Shown here one piece after another: positions 44,144-52,575 of a stretch of 64,000 nucleotides of DNA. Within the stretch, counting starts at the first letter, position 1. Each line of letters opens with the position of its first letter. The notes below the pieces were generated by a model. It saw only the letters and a list, made by a program, of their open reading frames with translations. It was not told where the DNA came from and searched no databases. Made by a program: the position numbers and the translations under genes. Origin of the DNA: Arthrobacter sp. AZCC_0090 (GTDB taxonomy: Bacteria > Actinomycetota > Actinomycetes > Actinomycetales > Micrococcaceae); NCBI RefSeq assembly GCF_014207375.1, contig NZ_JACHEE010000007.1, positions 124,001 to 188,000 on the forward strand, read 5' to 3'.

Positions 44144-44932
44144 ATGGAAGTCATTGTCACGCCCACCCAGGAATCTGCCGCTTCGGCTGCTGCCCACGCC
44201 GTCCTCTCGGGGCTTCCCGCGGGCAAGCGGCCAGTGCTGGGCCTGGCCACTGGTTCGTCCCCGCTGGGCCTATACGCGGAGCTCGCAGCCGCCGCGGCCG
44301 CTGGGCGCGTGGATTTTTCGGCCGCCACGGGTTTCGCCTTGGATGAATACGTCGGACTCCCGGCGGGGCATCCCCAGTCCTACCGCCAGGTGTTGATCCG
44401 TGAGGTCTGCGAGGTCATCGGGCTTCCCTTGGCGGGGCTGAACGTTCCGGACGGCACCGGTGCCACGCAAGCGGCGCTTGAGGCTGGCGCGGCCGCATAT
44501 GATGCCGCGATCCGTGCCGCCGGCGGCGTCGACGTGCAAATCCTGGGCATCGGCGCCAACGGCCATGTGGGATTCAACGAGCCTGGATCCTCGTTGTCGT
44601 CGCGGACCCGGCTGAAGAGACTGACGGCCCGCACTCGGCGGGACAACGCCAGGTTCTTCGACCACGACGGCGACGTCCCCACTCACTGCATCACCCAGGG
44701 ATTGGGGACCGTGCTGGATGCGCGCCAACTGGTGCTCATCGCCACGGGTGCCGCGAAGGCCGCCGCGATCGCTGCCGCCGTCGAGGGCCCCCTGACGGCT
44801 TCGTGCCCCGGATCTATCCTGCAGTGGCACGCCGACGCCGTGGTGGTGCTCGATGAGGCTGCCGCCGCCGGACTCGCCAACCGGGAATACTACGACGACG
44901 CCGCGCGCGGACTCGCTTTGACCCCCTGGTAA
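44144..44932 (+). CDS. nagB: Glucosamine-6-phosphate deaminase
   Basis: A 262-residue enzyme converting glucosamine-6-phosphate to fructose-6-phosphate and ammonia. Conserved motifs: LGLATGSSPLGLY (phosphate loop), FALDEYVGLP with the catalytic Asp, and LGIGANGHVGFNEPGSSL with the catalytic His. Follows nagZ by 46 bases, completing amino sugar recycling. NagA deacetylase is not in the window. Confidence 0.94.
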   Translation: MEVIVTPTQESAASAAAHAVLSGLPAGKRPVLGLATGSSPLGLYAELAAAAAAGRVDFSAATGFALDEYVGLPAGHPQSYRQVLIREVCEVIGLPLAGLNVPDGTGATQAALEAGAAAYDAAIRAAGGVDVQILGIGANGHVGFNEPGSSLSSRTRLKRLTARTRRDNARFFDHDGDVPTHCITQGLGTVLDARQLVLIATGAAKAAAIAAAVEGPLTASCPGSILQWHADAVVVLDEAAAAGLANREYYDDAARGLALTPW

Positions 44933-45006
44933 GGGGCGGATCGCTTCGTTCGGCGGCTGTGAGTGGCGTCATTCCACCGCCCGCTCAAGAGGGCTAGGGT
45001 GGACTT

Positions 45007-45489
45007 ATGAACGTGGATGAGACAGAACTTCCAGGCCTTGGGGTCCGCAAGGATTTCATCACGGCCTCGGGACGCCGGATCGGTGTTGTCGAGATGCGGG
45101 AGGGTGAGACCGAGCTTTTCGTCTCTACCTGGGACGATCCCGATACCTGCCAGGCGTCCATCCCGTTGACCGCCGACGAAGCAGCCGCCCTGGGCAACCT
45201 CTTGGGTGGGCAGCACATCGCCATGCGCCTCGCCGAAGCCCACAAGGAAATCCCCGGCATTGTCACGCGGCAATTCTCCATCACCGCTGACTCCCCTTTT
45301 AACAACCAGCCCATGGGCAAAGCCCAGATCCGCACCCGCAGTGGCGTCTCGATCGTGGCGATCATGCGCGAAGGCGAAGTGGTACCCTCACCGGCACCCG
45401 ACGTCGTCCTTCACACGGGTGATCTGCTGGTGGCTGTCGGTACGCAGGAAGGTCTTGACTCTGCGGCTGCCATTCTGCGCAACGGCTGA
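45007..45489 (+). CDS. TrkA-C domain regulatory subunit (KhtT-like)
   Basis: A 160-residue soluble protein. Its C-terminal ~75 residues are an RCK_C/TrkA-C domain (GKAQIRTRSGVSIVAIMREGE...HTGDLLVAVGTQEGL). Size and layout match Bacillus KhtT, the nucleotide-sensitive regulator of the K+/H+ antiporter KhtU. The antiporter gene follows after six bases. Confidence 0.87.
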   Translation: MNVDETELPGLGVRKDFITASGRRIGVVEMREGETELFVSTWDDPDTCQASIPLTADEAAALGNLLGGQHIAMRLAEAHKEIPGIVTRQFSITADSPFNNQPMGKAQIRTRSGVSIVAIMREGEVVPSPAPDVVLHTGDLLVAVGTQEGLDSAAAILRNG

Positions 45490-45494
45490 CGTTC

Positions 45495-46700
45495 ATGGAC
45501 CCCCTGGCCCTGACCCTTATTGAGCTGGGCGCCGTCGTGTTCTGTCTCGGCCTCTTGGCTCGATTGGCCGGCAGGATCGGCATGTCCCCCATTCCGCTCT
45601 ATCTGGTGGGGGGCCTGGCCTTCGGGGCAGGTGGACTGGTCAAACTCGATGGCATGCACGAGTTCGCGCATCTTTCCGGCGAAATTGGTGTCATCCTGCT
45701 CCTGTTGATGCTCGGATTGGAATACACGGCCGCTGAGCTCGTCACCGGTCTGCGGCGGTCTTGGCAAGCGGGTGTGCTGGACCTGATACTGAACTTCCTT
45801 CCCGGCGCGGGTATCGCAGTGTTGCTCGGTTGGGGGCTTGTAAGCGCGATCGTCATGGGCGGTGTCACCTATATTTCGTCCTCGGGCATCGCCGCGAAAG
45901 TGATCACGGATCTCGGCCGGATCGGTAACCGCGAAACTCCGGTGGTACTGGCCATCTTGGTGTTCGAAGACCTCACCATGGCCATCTATCTTCCTATCCT
46001 TACGGCAATCCTCGCGGGCGTGGGCTTCCTGGGCGGACTCCAGACCGTGGGTATTGCATTGGCCGTGGTCACTCTGGTGCTGGTGGTGGCCCTCAAACAC
46101 GGCCACCGGGTATCCCAGGCCGTGCACAGCGAAAACTCTGAAGTCTTCCTGCTCAATCTCCTCGGGGCCGCCCTTTTGGTGGCAGGTATCGCGTCCGCCC
46201 TCCAAGTCTCTGCGGCAGTGGGCGCGTTCATGCTGGGCATCGCCATTTCGGGGGCAACGGCCCACAACGCGACGCGGATACTCGAACCGCTGCGGGATCT
46301 CTTTGCTGCCATCTTCTTCGTGGCGTTCGGCCTCAACACGGATCCGTCCAGCATCCCGCCGGTGCTCGGCTGGGCGCTGCTTCTGGCTTTCGCGACCGCC
46401 GTGACCAAGGTGCTGACCGGATTCTGGGCCGCCAAGCGGTCAGGCATCGCCGTACCCGGACGGTTCCGCGCGGGAGCAGCGCTGATAGCCCGCGGAGAGT
46501 TCTCCATTGTCATCGCCGGGCTGGCCGTAACCTCGGGAGCAGTCCCGCGCGATCTCGCAGCCCTTGCCACGGCGTATGTGCTGCTCATGGCCATCGTCGG
46601 ACCGCTCGCAGCCCGGTTCGTGGAGCCTACGGTCAAGGCTTTCCGCCGGTCTCCGCGCAAGCCGAAGGCATCCGAGCCTGTTGCTTCCTTCGAGACGTGA
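45495..46700 (+). CDS. CPA2-family monovalent cation/proton antiporter (KhtU-like)
   Basis: A 401-residue membrane protein with 12-13 transmembrane segments of the KefB/KhtU type (CPA2), containing LLLLMLGLEYTAAELV and the VFEDLTMAIYLPILTA helix with the ED pair typical of the family. It has no attached RCK domain; regulation comes from the KhtT-like partner. The TGA stop lies inside a family C palindrome. Confidence 0.88.
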   Translation: MDPLALTLIELGAVVFCLGLLARLAGRIGMSPIPLYLVGGLAFGAGGLVKLDGMHEFAHLSGEIGVILLLLMLGLEYTAAELVTGLRRSWQAGVLDLILNFLPGAGIAVLLGWGLVSAIVMGGVTYISSSGIAAKVITDLGRIGNRETPVVLAILVFEDLTMAIYLPILTAILAGVGFLGGLQTVGIALAVVTLVLVVALKHGHRVSQAVHSENSEVFLLNLLGAALLVAGIASALQVSAAVGAFMLGIAISGATAHNATRILEPLRDLFAAIFFVAFGLNTDPSSIPPVLGWALLLAFATAVTKVLTGFWAAKRSGIAVPGRFRAGAALIARGEFSIVIAGLAVTSGAVPRDLAALATAYVLLMAIVGPLAARFVEPTVKAFRRSPRKPKASEPVASFET

Positions 46701-46742
46701 GATCTCGGGCCTTTGACGAGTCCAAAGGCCCGAGATCTCACG
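46696..46742. repeat. Palindromic repeat family C, copy 1 (47 bp, perfect)
   Basis: Perfect 20-base arms (46696-46715, 46723-46742; outer end CGTGAGATCTCG) with a 7-base loop. Both convergent genes end inside it: each arm's TGA is used as a stop, by the antiporter on the plus strand and the DUF559 gene on the minus strand. A second copy lies at 47764. Confidence 0.92.
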
Positions 46743-47712
46743 CCTCGGCACGCCATCCCGCCCGGATCAGTGCATGCCGCACGCGATGTACGACGCCGTC
46801 GAACCCTCGCGCCCTCACGTGCCGCGCCGTGATGGTCACCGAAGTCCAGCCGATGGCGGTGATCGATTCGTCACGGCGGATGTCGGAGTCCTTTTGTTCA
46901 GCGGTCAGGTGATGGCCGCCGTCATAGTTGACCGCAACTTCGTAGCGGGGAAACGCCAAGTCCGGCCACGCAAGCTCCCTGCCGGCCGCATCGCACACAA
47001 CAAATCGCAACCGAGGTTCCGGCAATCCCTGCCTTCCGATCGCCAGGCGCAGCTTGGTTTCCGGCACGGAGTCGACACCAACCCGGGCAAGGCCAAGTGC
47101 CAACCGAGCATTCCTGATTCCGCGAATTCGGGCGTTCGATTCCACTTGCCTACCTAAATCCCCAAGCGAACACAGCGCCGTGCGGTTGTGGCCAAAACTG
47201 CGCGACTGGCTGCAGATGAAATAGTCGGCCGCAGCCACGAGATCATCTAGCGGAAGCAGCGAAGCCAAGTCCAGCCAGGTCCGGGCGGGACTTGTCAGCG
47301 GGACCCCCGCGACAACACATCGGTCCGCAGGATCCAACGCCGCCCGGTGCCCCGAAACCCCCTTGCGAACTGGCCGGTTACCGCCATCCCACCGCAGCAA
47401 ATGCACTAACGGCTGGCGCTCGAGATCAAACGGAAGGGGACAGCGCCACAGGACCGCCGCCGTCGGGCCGCAACACACGGTCCCGGGCGAAATCCCGGTC
47501 AGCAATCGCGCAGTGTGTGCGAGCTGCTGGGTTGCTCCCCACGGAACGCGGACTCCACGGCTCGCCACGCGAAGATCCTTGTTCCACGCCCGGCCATCCC
47601 GAAGTCCCGCCGCACGTTGCTCGGAAAGGGTGAACGAGCGGCCCCTGAGGGCGTCGGGAAGCGGGTTGGAATTGCGCACCACCCATTTTTGGCACAGCGA
47701 CGCCCCGCCCAT
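46738..47712 (-). CDS. DUF559 / AbiEi-like endonuclease-domain protein
   Basis: A 324-residue protein. After an N-terminal AbiEi-type region with threonine/arginine-rich strands (GISPGTVCCGPTAAVLW), the C-terminus is a DUF559 (Vsr-like, PD-(D/E)XK-type) domain: WPDLAFPRYEVAVNYDGGHH, then RRDESITAIGWTSV. Catalytic-type Asp, Asp/Glu and His positions look intact. ATG 47712 is preferred; starts at 47754 and 47793 exist, and the latter lies inside the palindrome. The gene is bracketed by two family C palindromes. Function unknown; DUF559 proteins are often accessory. Confidence 0.75.
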   Translation of the reverse strand: MGGASLCQKWVVRNSNPLPDALRGRSFTLSEQRAAGLRDGRAWNKDLRVASRGVRVPWGATQQLAHTARLLTGISPGTVCCGPTAAVLWRCPLPFDLERQPLVHLLRWDGGNRPVRKGVSGHRAALDPADRCVVAGVPLTSPARTWLDLASLLPLDDLVAAADYFICSQSRSFGHNRTALCSLGDLGRQVESNARIRGIRNARLALGLARVGVDSVPETKLRLAIGRQGLPEPRLRFVVCDAAGRELAWPDLAFPRYEVAVNYDGGHHLTAEQKDSDIRRDESITAIGWTSVTITARHVRARGFDGVVHRVRHALIRAGWRAEA

Positions 47713-47763
47713 TGAGTTATCCACAGTGGGGAGGGACAGTGACGCCTCTCGCATGCAACGAGG

Positions 47764-47809
47764 CGTGAGATCTCGCCCGTTTCGCGCGCTCAAAGGGTCG
47801 AGATCTCAC
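47764..47809. repeat. Palindromic repeat family C, copy 2 (~46 bp)
   Basis: Perfect outer arms GTGAGATCTCG (47765-47775) and CGAGATCTCAC (47799-47809), with a partly paired interior. Together with copy 1 it flanks the DUF559 gene, about 1.0 kb apart. It also lies just after the end of dcd. Confidence 0.85.
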
Positions 47810-47833
47810 CTCTCGAGGCAAGCAAACAAAAAG

Positions 47834-48409
47834 CTAGATCGACGTCCTGTGGAAGTTCAGGTGGCTGCGGCTCGCCGTGGGGCCGCGCTGGCCTTGGTAG
47901 CGGTTGCCGTATCCGCCGGAGCCATAGGGGTGCTCGGCGGCCGAAGAGAGACGGAAGAAGCACAGCTGGCCGATTTTCATGCCCGGCCACAGCTTGATGG
48001 GCAGCGTGGCGACGTTGGACAACTCCAACGTCACGTGGCCGGAGAACCCAGGGTCGATGAAGCCGGCCGTGGAGTGGGTCAGCAAACCGAGGCGTCCCAG
48101 GGAAGACTTGCCCTCCAGCCGCGCGGCGACGTCGTCCGGCAGGCTCACGGTCTCATACGTCGAACCGAGCACGAACTCGCCCGGGTGCAGAATGAAAGGC
48201 TCGTCGCCGTCGACCTCAACCAGGCGGGTTAGCTCAGGTTGCTCCTCGGAGGGGTCGATGTGCGCATATTTGTGGTTGTCGAACAGCCTGAAGAAGCGGT
48301 CAATCCTCACATCCACGGAGGATGGCTGAACCATCGCGGGGTCGTAGGGCTCCAGGACAATACGTCGGGAGTCGATTTCGGCACGTATGTCGCGGTCAGA
48401 GATCAGCAC
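47834..48409 (-). CDS. dcd: dCTP deaminase
   Basis: A 191-residue trimeric nucleotide-metabolism enzyme making dUTP from dCTP. Conserved features: [11 protein letters not shown] at the N-terminus, [11 protein letters not shown] and [20 protein letters not shown] with the catalytic Glu. The GTG start at 48409 matches the family's fixed N-terminus; the frame runs on upstream to 48673 but that is non-coding and overlaps the divergent gene. Could be the bifunctional dUMP-forming type known in actinobacteria. Confidence 0.94.
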   Translation of the reverse strand: MLISDRDIRAEIDSRRIVLEPYDPAMVQPSSVDVRIDRFFRLFDNHKYAHIDPSEEQPELTRLVEVDGDEPFILHPGEFVLGSTYETVSLPDDVAARLEGKSSLGRLGLLTHSTAGFIDPGFSGHVTLELSNVATLPIKLWPGMKIGQLCFFRLSSAAEHPYGSGGYGNRYQGQRGPTASRSHLNFHRTSI

Positions 48410-48540
48410 ACGATCAAAAATACCGCATGCGCCAAAGACCGTGGTGCGGGAGTGGCGGATGGGACTATAGTGCACCACATAGACTACCGTTACCGCTGTT
48501 GTGTTTGGGAACGGTGGCACGACGCGAATCTGGGGAAACA

Positions 48541-50310
48541 TTGAGACGAATTGCGGTGCCCGTTGCCGTGTTGGCGGCCTGCCTTCTCGCGCTGATGGCC
48601 CCTGCCTCCGGCCCGCTGGCCGTTCCGCTTCCGCTCGCGGGAACGGCGCCTTCGGCTGCGCCTTTGAGCTCAAGCTCCACCCTGCGCACTGAAACTACGA
48701 CGACGGCGTCCGCTCCGCCGTCGGGATCCAGCCTTCCGCAGGCCAAACCTGCGCCGGAGTCACCGGTGGCAACCCCAGCCGCTCCAGCTGCTCGCAACGA
48801 AGCCAGCACCGCCTCCCCCCAAGACGTGGCGACCTCGCCCGCTAACCCCAGCACCGCCGTCGGGCCCGGTGATCGCACATCGCCCCAAGCAGTGGACGGA
48901 CCGCCCCCGGTGCCCACCATCCCGCCGGCATCCGGCCCCGATCCGCTCCCCGGCGGCTCGGCGGATGCCCCGCCGCCGGTGGCCGCTCCGATACCGAAGA
49001 AGAATTCCCCGGCAGCCGTCCCGATGGTTTCAGCCCAGGCACTGGTCAATGATGACAACTCCGCCCAAGTGCTGGCCGTCTTCAACGCCATCAACAGCTA
49101 CCGGACCTCGCTCGGCTTGAATCCGGTAAAGTACAACCCCACGGTGGCGTCACTCTCGCAGGATTGGTCGAACAACATCGCCAGCCGCCAAGTGATCGAA
49201 CACCGCAGCAACTTCTGGACCGATCCCAGGGCCCTGAATCCCAACAACGGCGCAGGCGAGGTCATCGCGGTCCGCTGGGATCGGAACGCCGCGCAACTCG
49301 TCGAATGGTGGAAAAGCTCGCCCGCCCACGATGCTTTGTTGCGTGATCCCAGATTCAACGTGATTGGCGTCGGAATTACCTTCACGGATGGCAACTGGCT
49401 GACCACTCCCACTAGCTACACGATGTGGGGTGTGGTCAATCTCTTCGGCTATACGACTCTCCCGGCCGGCACCGTCAACAGCCCTGGCGCGGGCACGGCC
49501 ATGCCCCAGCCACCGGCCCCGAGCGTCTGCGACCCCATCGCCAAGCACCAGCCGCCCACGCTGGACCTGAGCGCGGCGGCCATCCGCAGCACCGGTGACC
49601 TGGTCGCCGTCGACCCCTCCGGAGTGCTCAAGGACTATCCGGCACTTGGCAACGGCACGTTCGGTCCGGCGCGAACCGTCGGGTCCGGCTTCTCGGGGTC
49701 GAAAGAAGTCATGACGACGGATTGGGACCGCGATGGCGTGATCGATGTCCTGGTCCAAATGCTGGACGGCAGGCTCGTGATCTACCCCGGCGTGGCGAGC
49801 GGTGGATTCAAGGCGCCGGTGTTGCTGGGCTCATCGGGTTGGCAGGCTGTGACCATGACGGTGGGGACGTGGTGTGGCAACAACCGGCTTCCGCAGATCC
49901 TCGCCACTGATTCCAGCGGTGCGCTTTACCTGTACCGGAACCTGGGGCTCACTGCATTGCTCGGACGAACCCAGATAGGCTCGGGAGTCTCCGCAGTCCG
50001 CCTCAGCATGGTGGACTACGACGCCGACGGCTTCCAGGACTTGCTGGCTGTGGAAGCAAACGGGGACCTGCGGCTCTACCGTGGCTCCGGGCTCACGACG
50101 CCGAAGTCTGAGGCCCGGCTGGTAGTGGGTACCGGCTGGACGGACTACTCCGGATTGCGTTCACTCCGGGGCGTCACGGGCCTCAACTCCACCGGCGTCG
50201 CAGGCCTGCTGGGCAACGGAACGGTTGAATACTGGGACCTGACTGGCGGACGCCTCACGACGCCGGGCACTCCGGTCACTGGTTTGGGCGGCCTCAAGCT
50301 GGCGCAGTAG
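48541..50310 (+). CDS. Secreted CAP/SCP-domain protein with FG-GAP-like repeats
   Basis: A 589-residue exported protein. The signal peptide is residues 1-24 ([20 protein letters not shown]). A ~130-residue Pro/Ala/Ser/Thr-rich linker follows, then a CAP domain (~165-300; [33 protein letters not shown]). The C-terminus has FG-GAP/VCBS-like repeats ([30 protein letters not shown]) that suggest a beta-propeller. The TTG start is taken because it gives a complete signal peptide directly at the N-terminus. Likely cell-wall or extracellular; role unknown. Confidence 0.85.
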   Translation: MRRIAVPVAVLAACLLALMAPASGPLAVPLPLAGTAPSAAPLSSSSTLRTETTTTASAPPSGSSLPQAKPAPESPVATPAAPAARNEASTASPQDVATSPANPSTAVGPGDRTSPQAVDGPPPVPTIPPASGPDPLPGGSADAPPPVAAPIPKKNSPAAVPMVSAQALVNDDNSAQVLAVFNAINSYRTSLGLNPVKYNPTVASLSQDWSNNIASRQVIEHRSNFWTDPRALNPNNGAGEVIAVRWDRNAAQLVEWWKSSPAHDALLRDPRFNVIGVGITFTDGNWLTTPTSYTMWGVVNLFGYTTLPAGTVNSPGAGTAMPQPPAPSVCDPIAKHQPPTLDLSAAAIRSTGDLVAVDPSGVLKDYPALGNGTFGPARTVGSGFSGSKEVMTTDWDRDGVIDVLVQMLDGRLVIYPGVASGGFKAPVLLGSSGWQAVTMTVGTWCGNNRLPQILATDSSGALYLYRNLGLTALLGRTQIGSGVSAVRLSMVDYDADGFQDLLAVEANGDLRLYRGSGLTTPKSEARLVVGTGWTDYSGLRSLRGVTGLNSTGVAGLLGNGTVEYWDLTGGRLTTPGTPVTGLGGLKLAQ

Positions 50311-50314
50311 TTCA

Positions 50315-50809
50315 TTACGCCTTTGGCGTCCGCTCCTCGATGACCGCCTTGAGCTGCTCCAACTGGACCACTTCGTCCTCCATGGTCTTCTGGATCATGC
50401 TGTTCATGAGTTTCTGCAAACCCTTGGGATGCAACTCCAGAGCAAACCGCAGGCGGGTGTTGGGGCCCTCGGTGCTGAGATAGTAGCCACCGGTGGGGCG
50501 TGCAGGACCGGCGACGACGGCGAAACGCACTTCAGCGCCGGGCCGGGCCTCGGTGATCTGAAAGTCAGCCGCAACCGGCCGCCCGCCAGGGCCTGTCAAG
50601 GTCTGCTGGTAGACGGCGCCCTTTTCGCCGGCGTGTCCGGAACGGAGGGAAATGCTGCGGATTCCGTTGCGCCACAGGGGATTGTTCAAGCCGTCCACGA
50701 GGAATTGGTAAACCGTCATGGCGTCGCGGCCAATGAGTACTTCATGCTCTGCAAATGCCACGGAATCCTCTTTCGGCGTATGGCTCATAGGCATAGCCGG
50801 GTTCCCCAT
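50315..50809 (-). CDS. SRPBCC/polyketide-cyclase-like lipid-binding protein
   Basis: A 164-residue START-like (SRPBCC) protein with the helix-grip pattern: VLIGRDAMTVYQFLVDGLNNPLWRNG at the start and a long C-terminal helix (GLQKLMNSMIQKTMEDEVVQLEQLKAVIEE). Binds an unknown hydrophobic ligand. An ATG at 50788 is an alternative start. Convergent with the CAP-protein gene, four bases apart. Confidence 0.8.
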   Translation of the reverse strand: MGNPAMPMSHTPKEDSVAFAEHEVLIGRDAMTVYQFLVDGLNNPLWRNGIRSISLRSGHAGEKGAVYQQTLTGPGGRPVAADFQITEARPGAEVRFAVVAGPARPTGGYYLSTEGPNTRLRFALELHPKGLQKLMNSMIQKTMEDEVVQLEQLKAVIEERTPKA

Positions 50810-51023
50810 GACACAGCAGCTAACTGCTACAGAATAGTCAGGCGTGGCTCAGGGCAACACACCCGCGTCGCGCCTTAACCGAATCTTTACGAGCGCCGCA
50901 CCAAACTTGATGCGACCGTGATACCTGGGAAGCGAACGGCACCACCCGCCGGTGAGTCTGTGTCCGGATCACCGCGGCATTTACGCTAAGCTGGGATCTG
51001 CTCCGGCTGCATTGCCGGGCATT

Positions 51024-51097
51024 GCGGGCGTAGCTCAATGGTAGAGCGCTAGCTTCCCAAGCTCGATACGCGGGTTCGATTCCCGTCGCCCGCTCCA
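51024..51097 (+). tRNA. tRNA-Gly (anticodon CCC), CCA encoded
   Basis: A complete cloverleaf. Acceptor GCGGGCG (51024-51030) pairs with CGCCCGC (51087-51093). The D-arm is GCTC...GAGC; the anticodon loop TTCCCAA gives CCC. T-arm GCGGG-TTCGATT-CCCGT, then T and CCA. One mismatch (T-C) lies in the anticodon stem. It reads GGG glycine codons. Confidence 0.95.
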
Positions 51098-51221
51098 TTT
51101 TCCTCTTCCAGGCCGTCCTTGTCCGGGCACCTCGGTTGCCCCTCGGATATACGGGCCCCAACCCTGAAGGGTGTATCGTCGGGAGCTAGGAGCCATTTCG
51201 GCTCTGCTCTAGGGAGCGATC

Positions 51222-51356
51222 ATGGCCGACAAATCACCGCGCCAAGCTGCATCGAAAAAGTCCGGCAAATCCATCAAAGAAAAGCGCGCGGACAAACGGG
51301 CTGCAGAGTCCTCCGCAACCGCCGCAATAAAGCCGGCAACCGGCAACAAAAAATGA
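51222..51356 (+). CDS. Small lysine-rich protein (44 aa)
   Basis: A 44-residue, strongly basic, helical protein (ADKSPRQAASKKSGKSIKEK then RADKRAAESS). GGGAG lies five bases before the ATG. Its stop overlaps the next gene's ATG (ATGA). Similar short Lys-rich proteins are common in actinobacteria; function unknown. It was too short to be reported by ordinary length cut-offs. Confidence 0.65.
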   Translation: MADKSPRQAASKKSGKSIKEKRADKRAAESSATAAIKPATGNKK

Positions 51357-52507
51357 GCGGCCATATAGGCGCCATGACCCTCGGCATCCTGTCGTCCTCG
51401 CGGAAGCCGGACGAGCGCCGGCTGCCTGTCCATCCCCTGCACCTGGAGCGCATTGCTCCGGAACTCCGGCAACACATCCGGCTGGAGCGCGGCTACGGCG
51501 AGCGCTTCGGCTTTTCGGACAGCCAACTGGAGCCGCTGGTCGGCGGCATGGCAAGCCATGAAGGACTGATCTCGAATTCGGATGTCATTCTCCTGCCAAA
51601 ACCCCAGCCGGAAGACCTGGCCGACCTCCGCGACGGGCAGGTCCTCTGGGGCTGGCCGCATTGCGTCCAGGACAGGGCCATCACCCAGCTCGCCATCGAC
51701 AAGAAGCTGACCTTAATCGCCTTCGAGGCGATGAATCACTGGGCGAGCGACGGCGGCTTCGGGCTTCACGTCTTCCATAAGAACAACGAACTTGCAGGCT
51801 ACTGTTCCGTCCTCCACGCTCTTGCCCTGACGGGCTCGACGGGTGACTACGGGAGGCGGCTGAGCGCCGTCGTGATTGGCTTCGGAGCCACAGCGCGTGG
51901 CGCGGTCACCGCCCTGAACGCCCACGGCATTCATGATGTCCAGGTGCTGACCAACCGCGGTGTAGCGGCGGTCGGCTCCCCCATCCACTCGGTGCGGATA
52001 GTGCAGTTCGACCACGATCAGAACGCCCCGTTCCTGAGCGAGGTCATTACCGATCGTGGCCGCCTGCCGTTGGCGCCGTTCCTCGCCGCGAGCGACATCG
52101 TGGTCAACTGCACGCTACAGGACCCGAACTCGCCGCTGACATACCTGCGGACCGAGGACCTTGACGCGTTCCAGCCGGGAAGCTTGATTGTGGACGTCTC
52201 TTGCGACGAAGGCATGGGCTTCAGTTGGGCGCGCACCACCACGTTCGCCGAGCCCATGTTCACCGTGGGCGACCACATCAACTACTACGCTGTGGACCAC
52301 AGCCCGTCCTACCTGTGGAACTCGTCCAGCTGGGAGATCAGCGAAGCACTCCTGCCGTTCCTCGAGACCGTCATTTCGGGCCCCGAGGCCTGGGCCGCCA
52401 ACGAAACGATCTCCCGAGCCATCGAAATCCGGGACGGTGTCATCCGCAACCCGGACGTGCTCCAGTTCCAAGGGCGCGCGGCGGACTATCCGCATCTTGC
52501 GGCGTAG
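51353..52507 (+). CDS. Alanine dehydrogenase/N5-(carboxyethyl)ornithine synthase-like dehydrogenase
   Basis: A 384-residue NAD(P)-dependent enzyme of the alanine dehydrogenase/PNT fold. The N-terminus LGILSSSRKPDERRLPVHP and HVFHKNNELAGYCSVLHAL match the N5-(carboxyethyl)ornithine synthase/saccharopine dehydrogenase-like group; the dinucleotide site is VVIGFGATARGAV. ATG 51353 overlaps the upstream small gene's stop, while ATG 51374 is where family similarity begins. The likely chemistry is reductive amination or opine-type condensation; substrate unproven. Confidence 0.82.
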   Translation: MSGHIGAMTLGILSSSRKPDERRLPVHPLHLERIAPELRQHIRLERGYGERFGFSDSQLEPLVGGMASHEGLISNSDVILLPKPQPEDLADLRDGQVLWGWPHCVQDRAITQLAIDKKLTLIAFEAMNHWASDGGFGLHVFHKNNELAGYCSVLHALALTGSTGDYGRRLSAVVIGFGATARGAVTALNAHGIHDVQVLTNRGVAAVGSPIHSVRIVQFDHDQNAPFLSEVITDRGRLPLAPFLAASDIVVNCTLQDPNSPLTYLRTEDLDAFQPGSLIVDVSCDEGMGFSWARTTTFAEPMFTVGDHINYYAVDHSPSYLWNSSSWEISEALLPFLETVISGPEAWAANETISRAIEIRDGVIRNPDVLQFQGRAADYPHLAA

Positions 52508-52575
52508 ACCGACCGTGCGGTGAGACGCGGGCTGGGCCGGGCGCCTAGGCAGGCGCCCGGCTCAGCCAACAGGCG

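Noticed and set aside
48322..48540. N-terminal extension of the CAP protein frame
   Set aside because: It overlaps dcd and its promoter; the signal peptide begins at the TTG at 48541.
50838..51161. Minus-strand reading frame with RATGIEPAYRAWEASALPLSYAR
   Set aside because: It is the antisense of the tRNA-Gly gene, a well-known false protein found across actinobacterial annotations.
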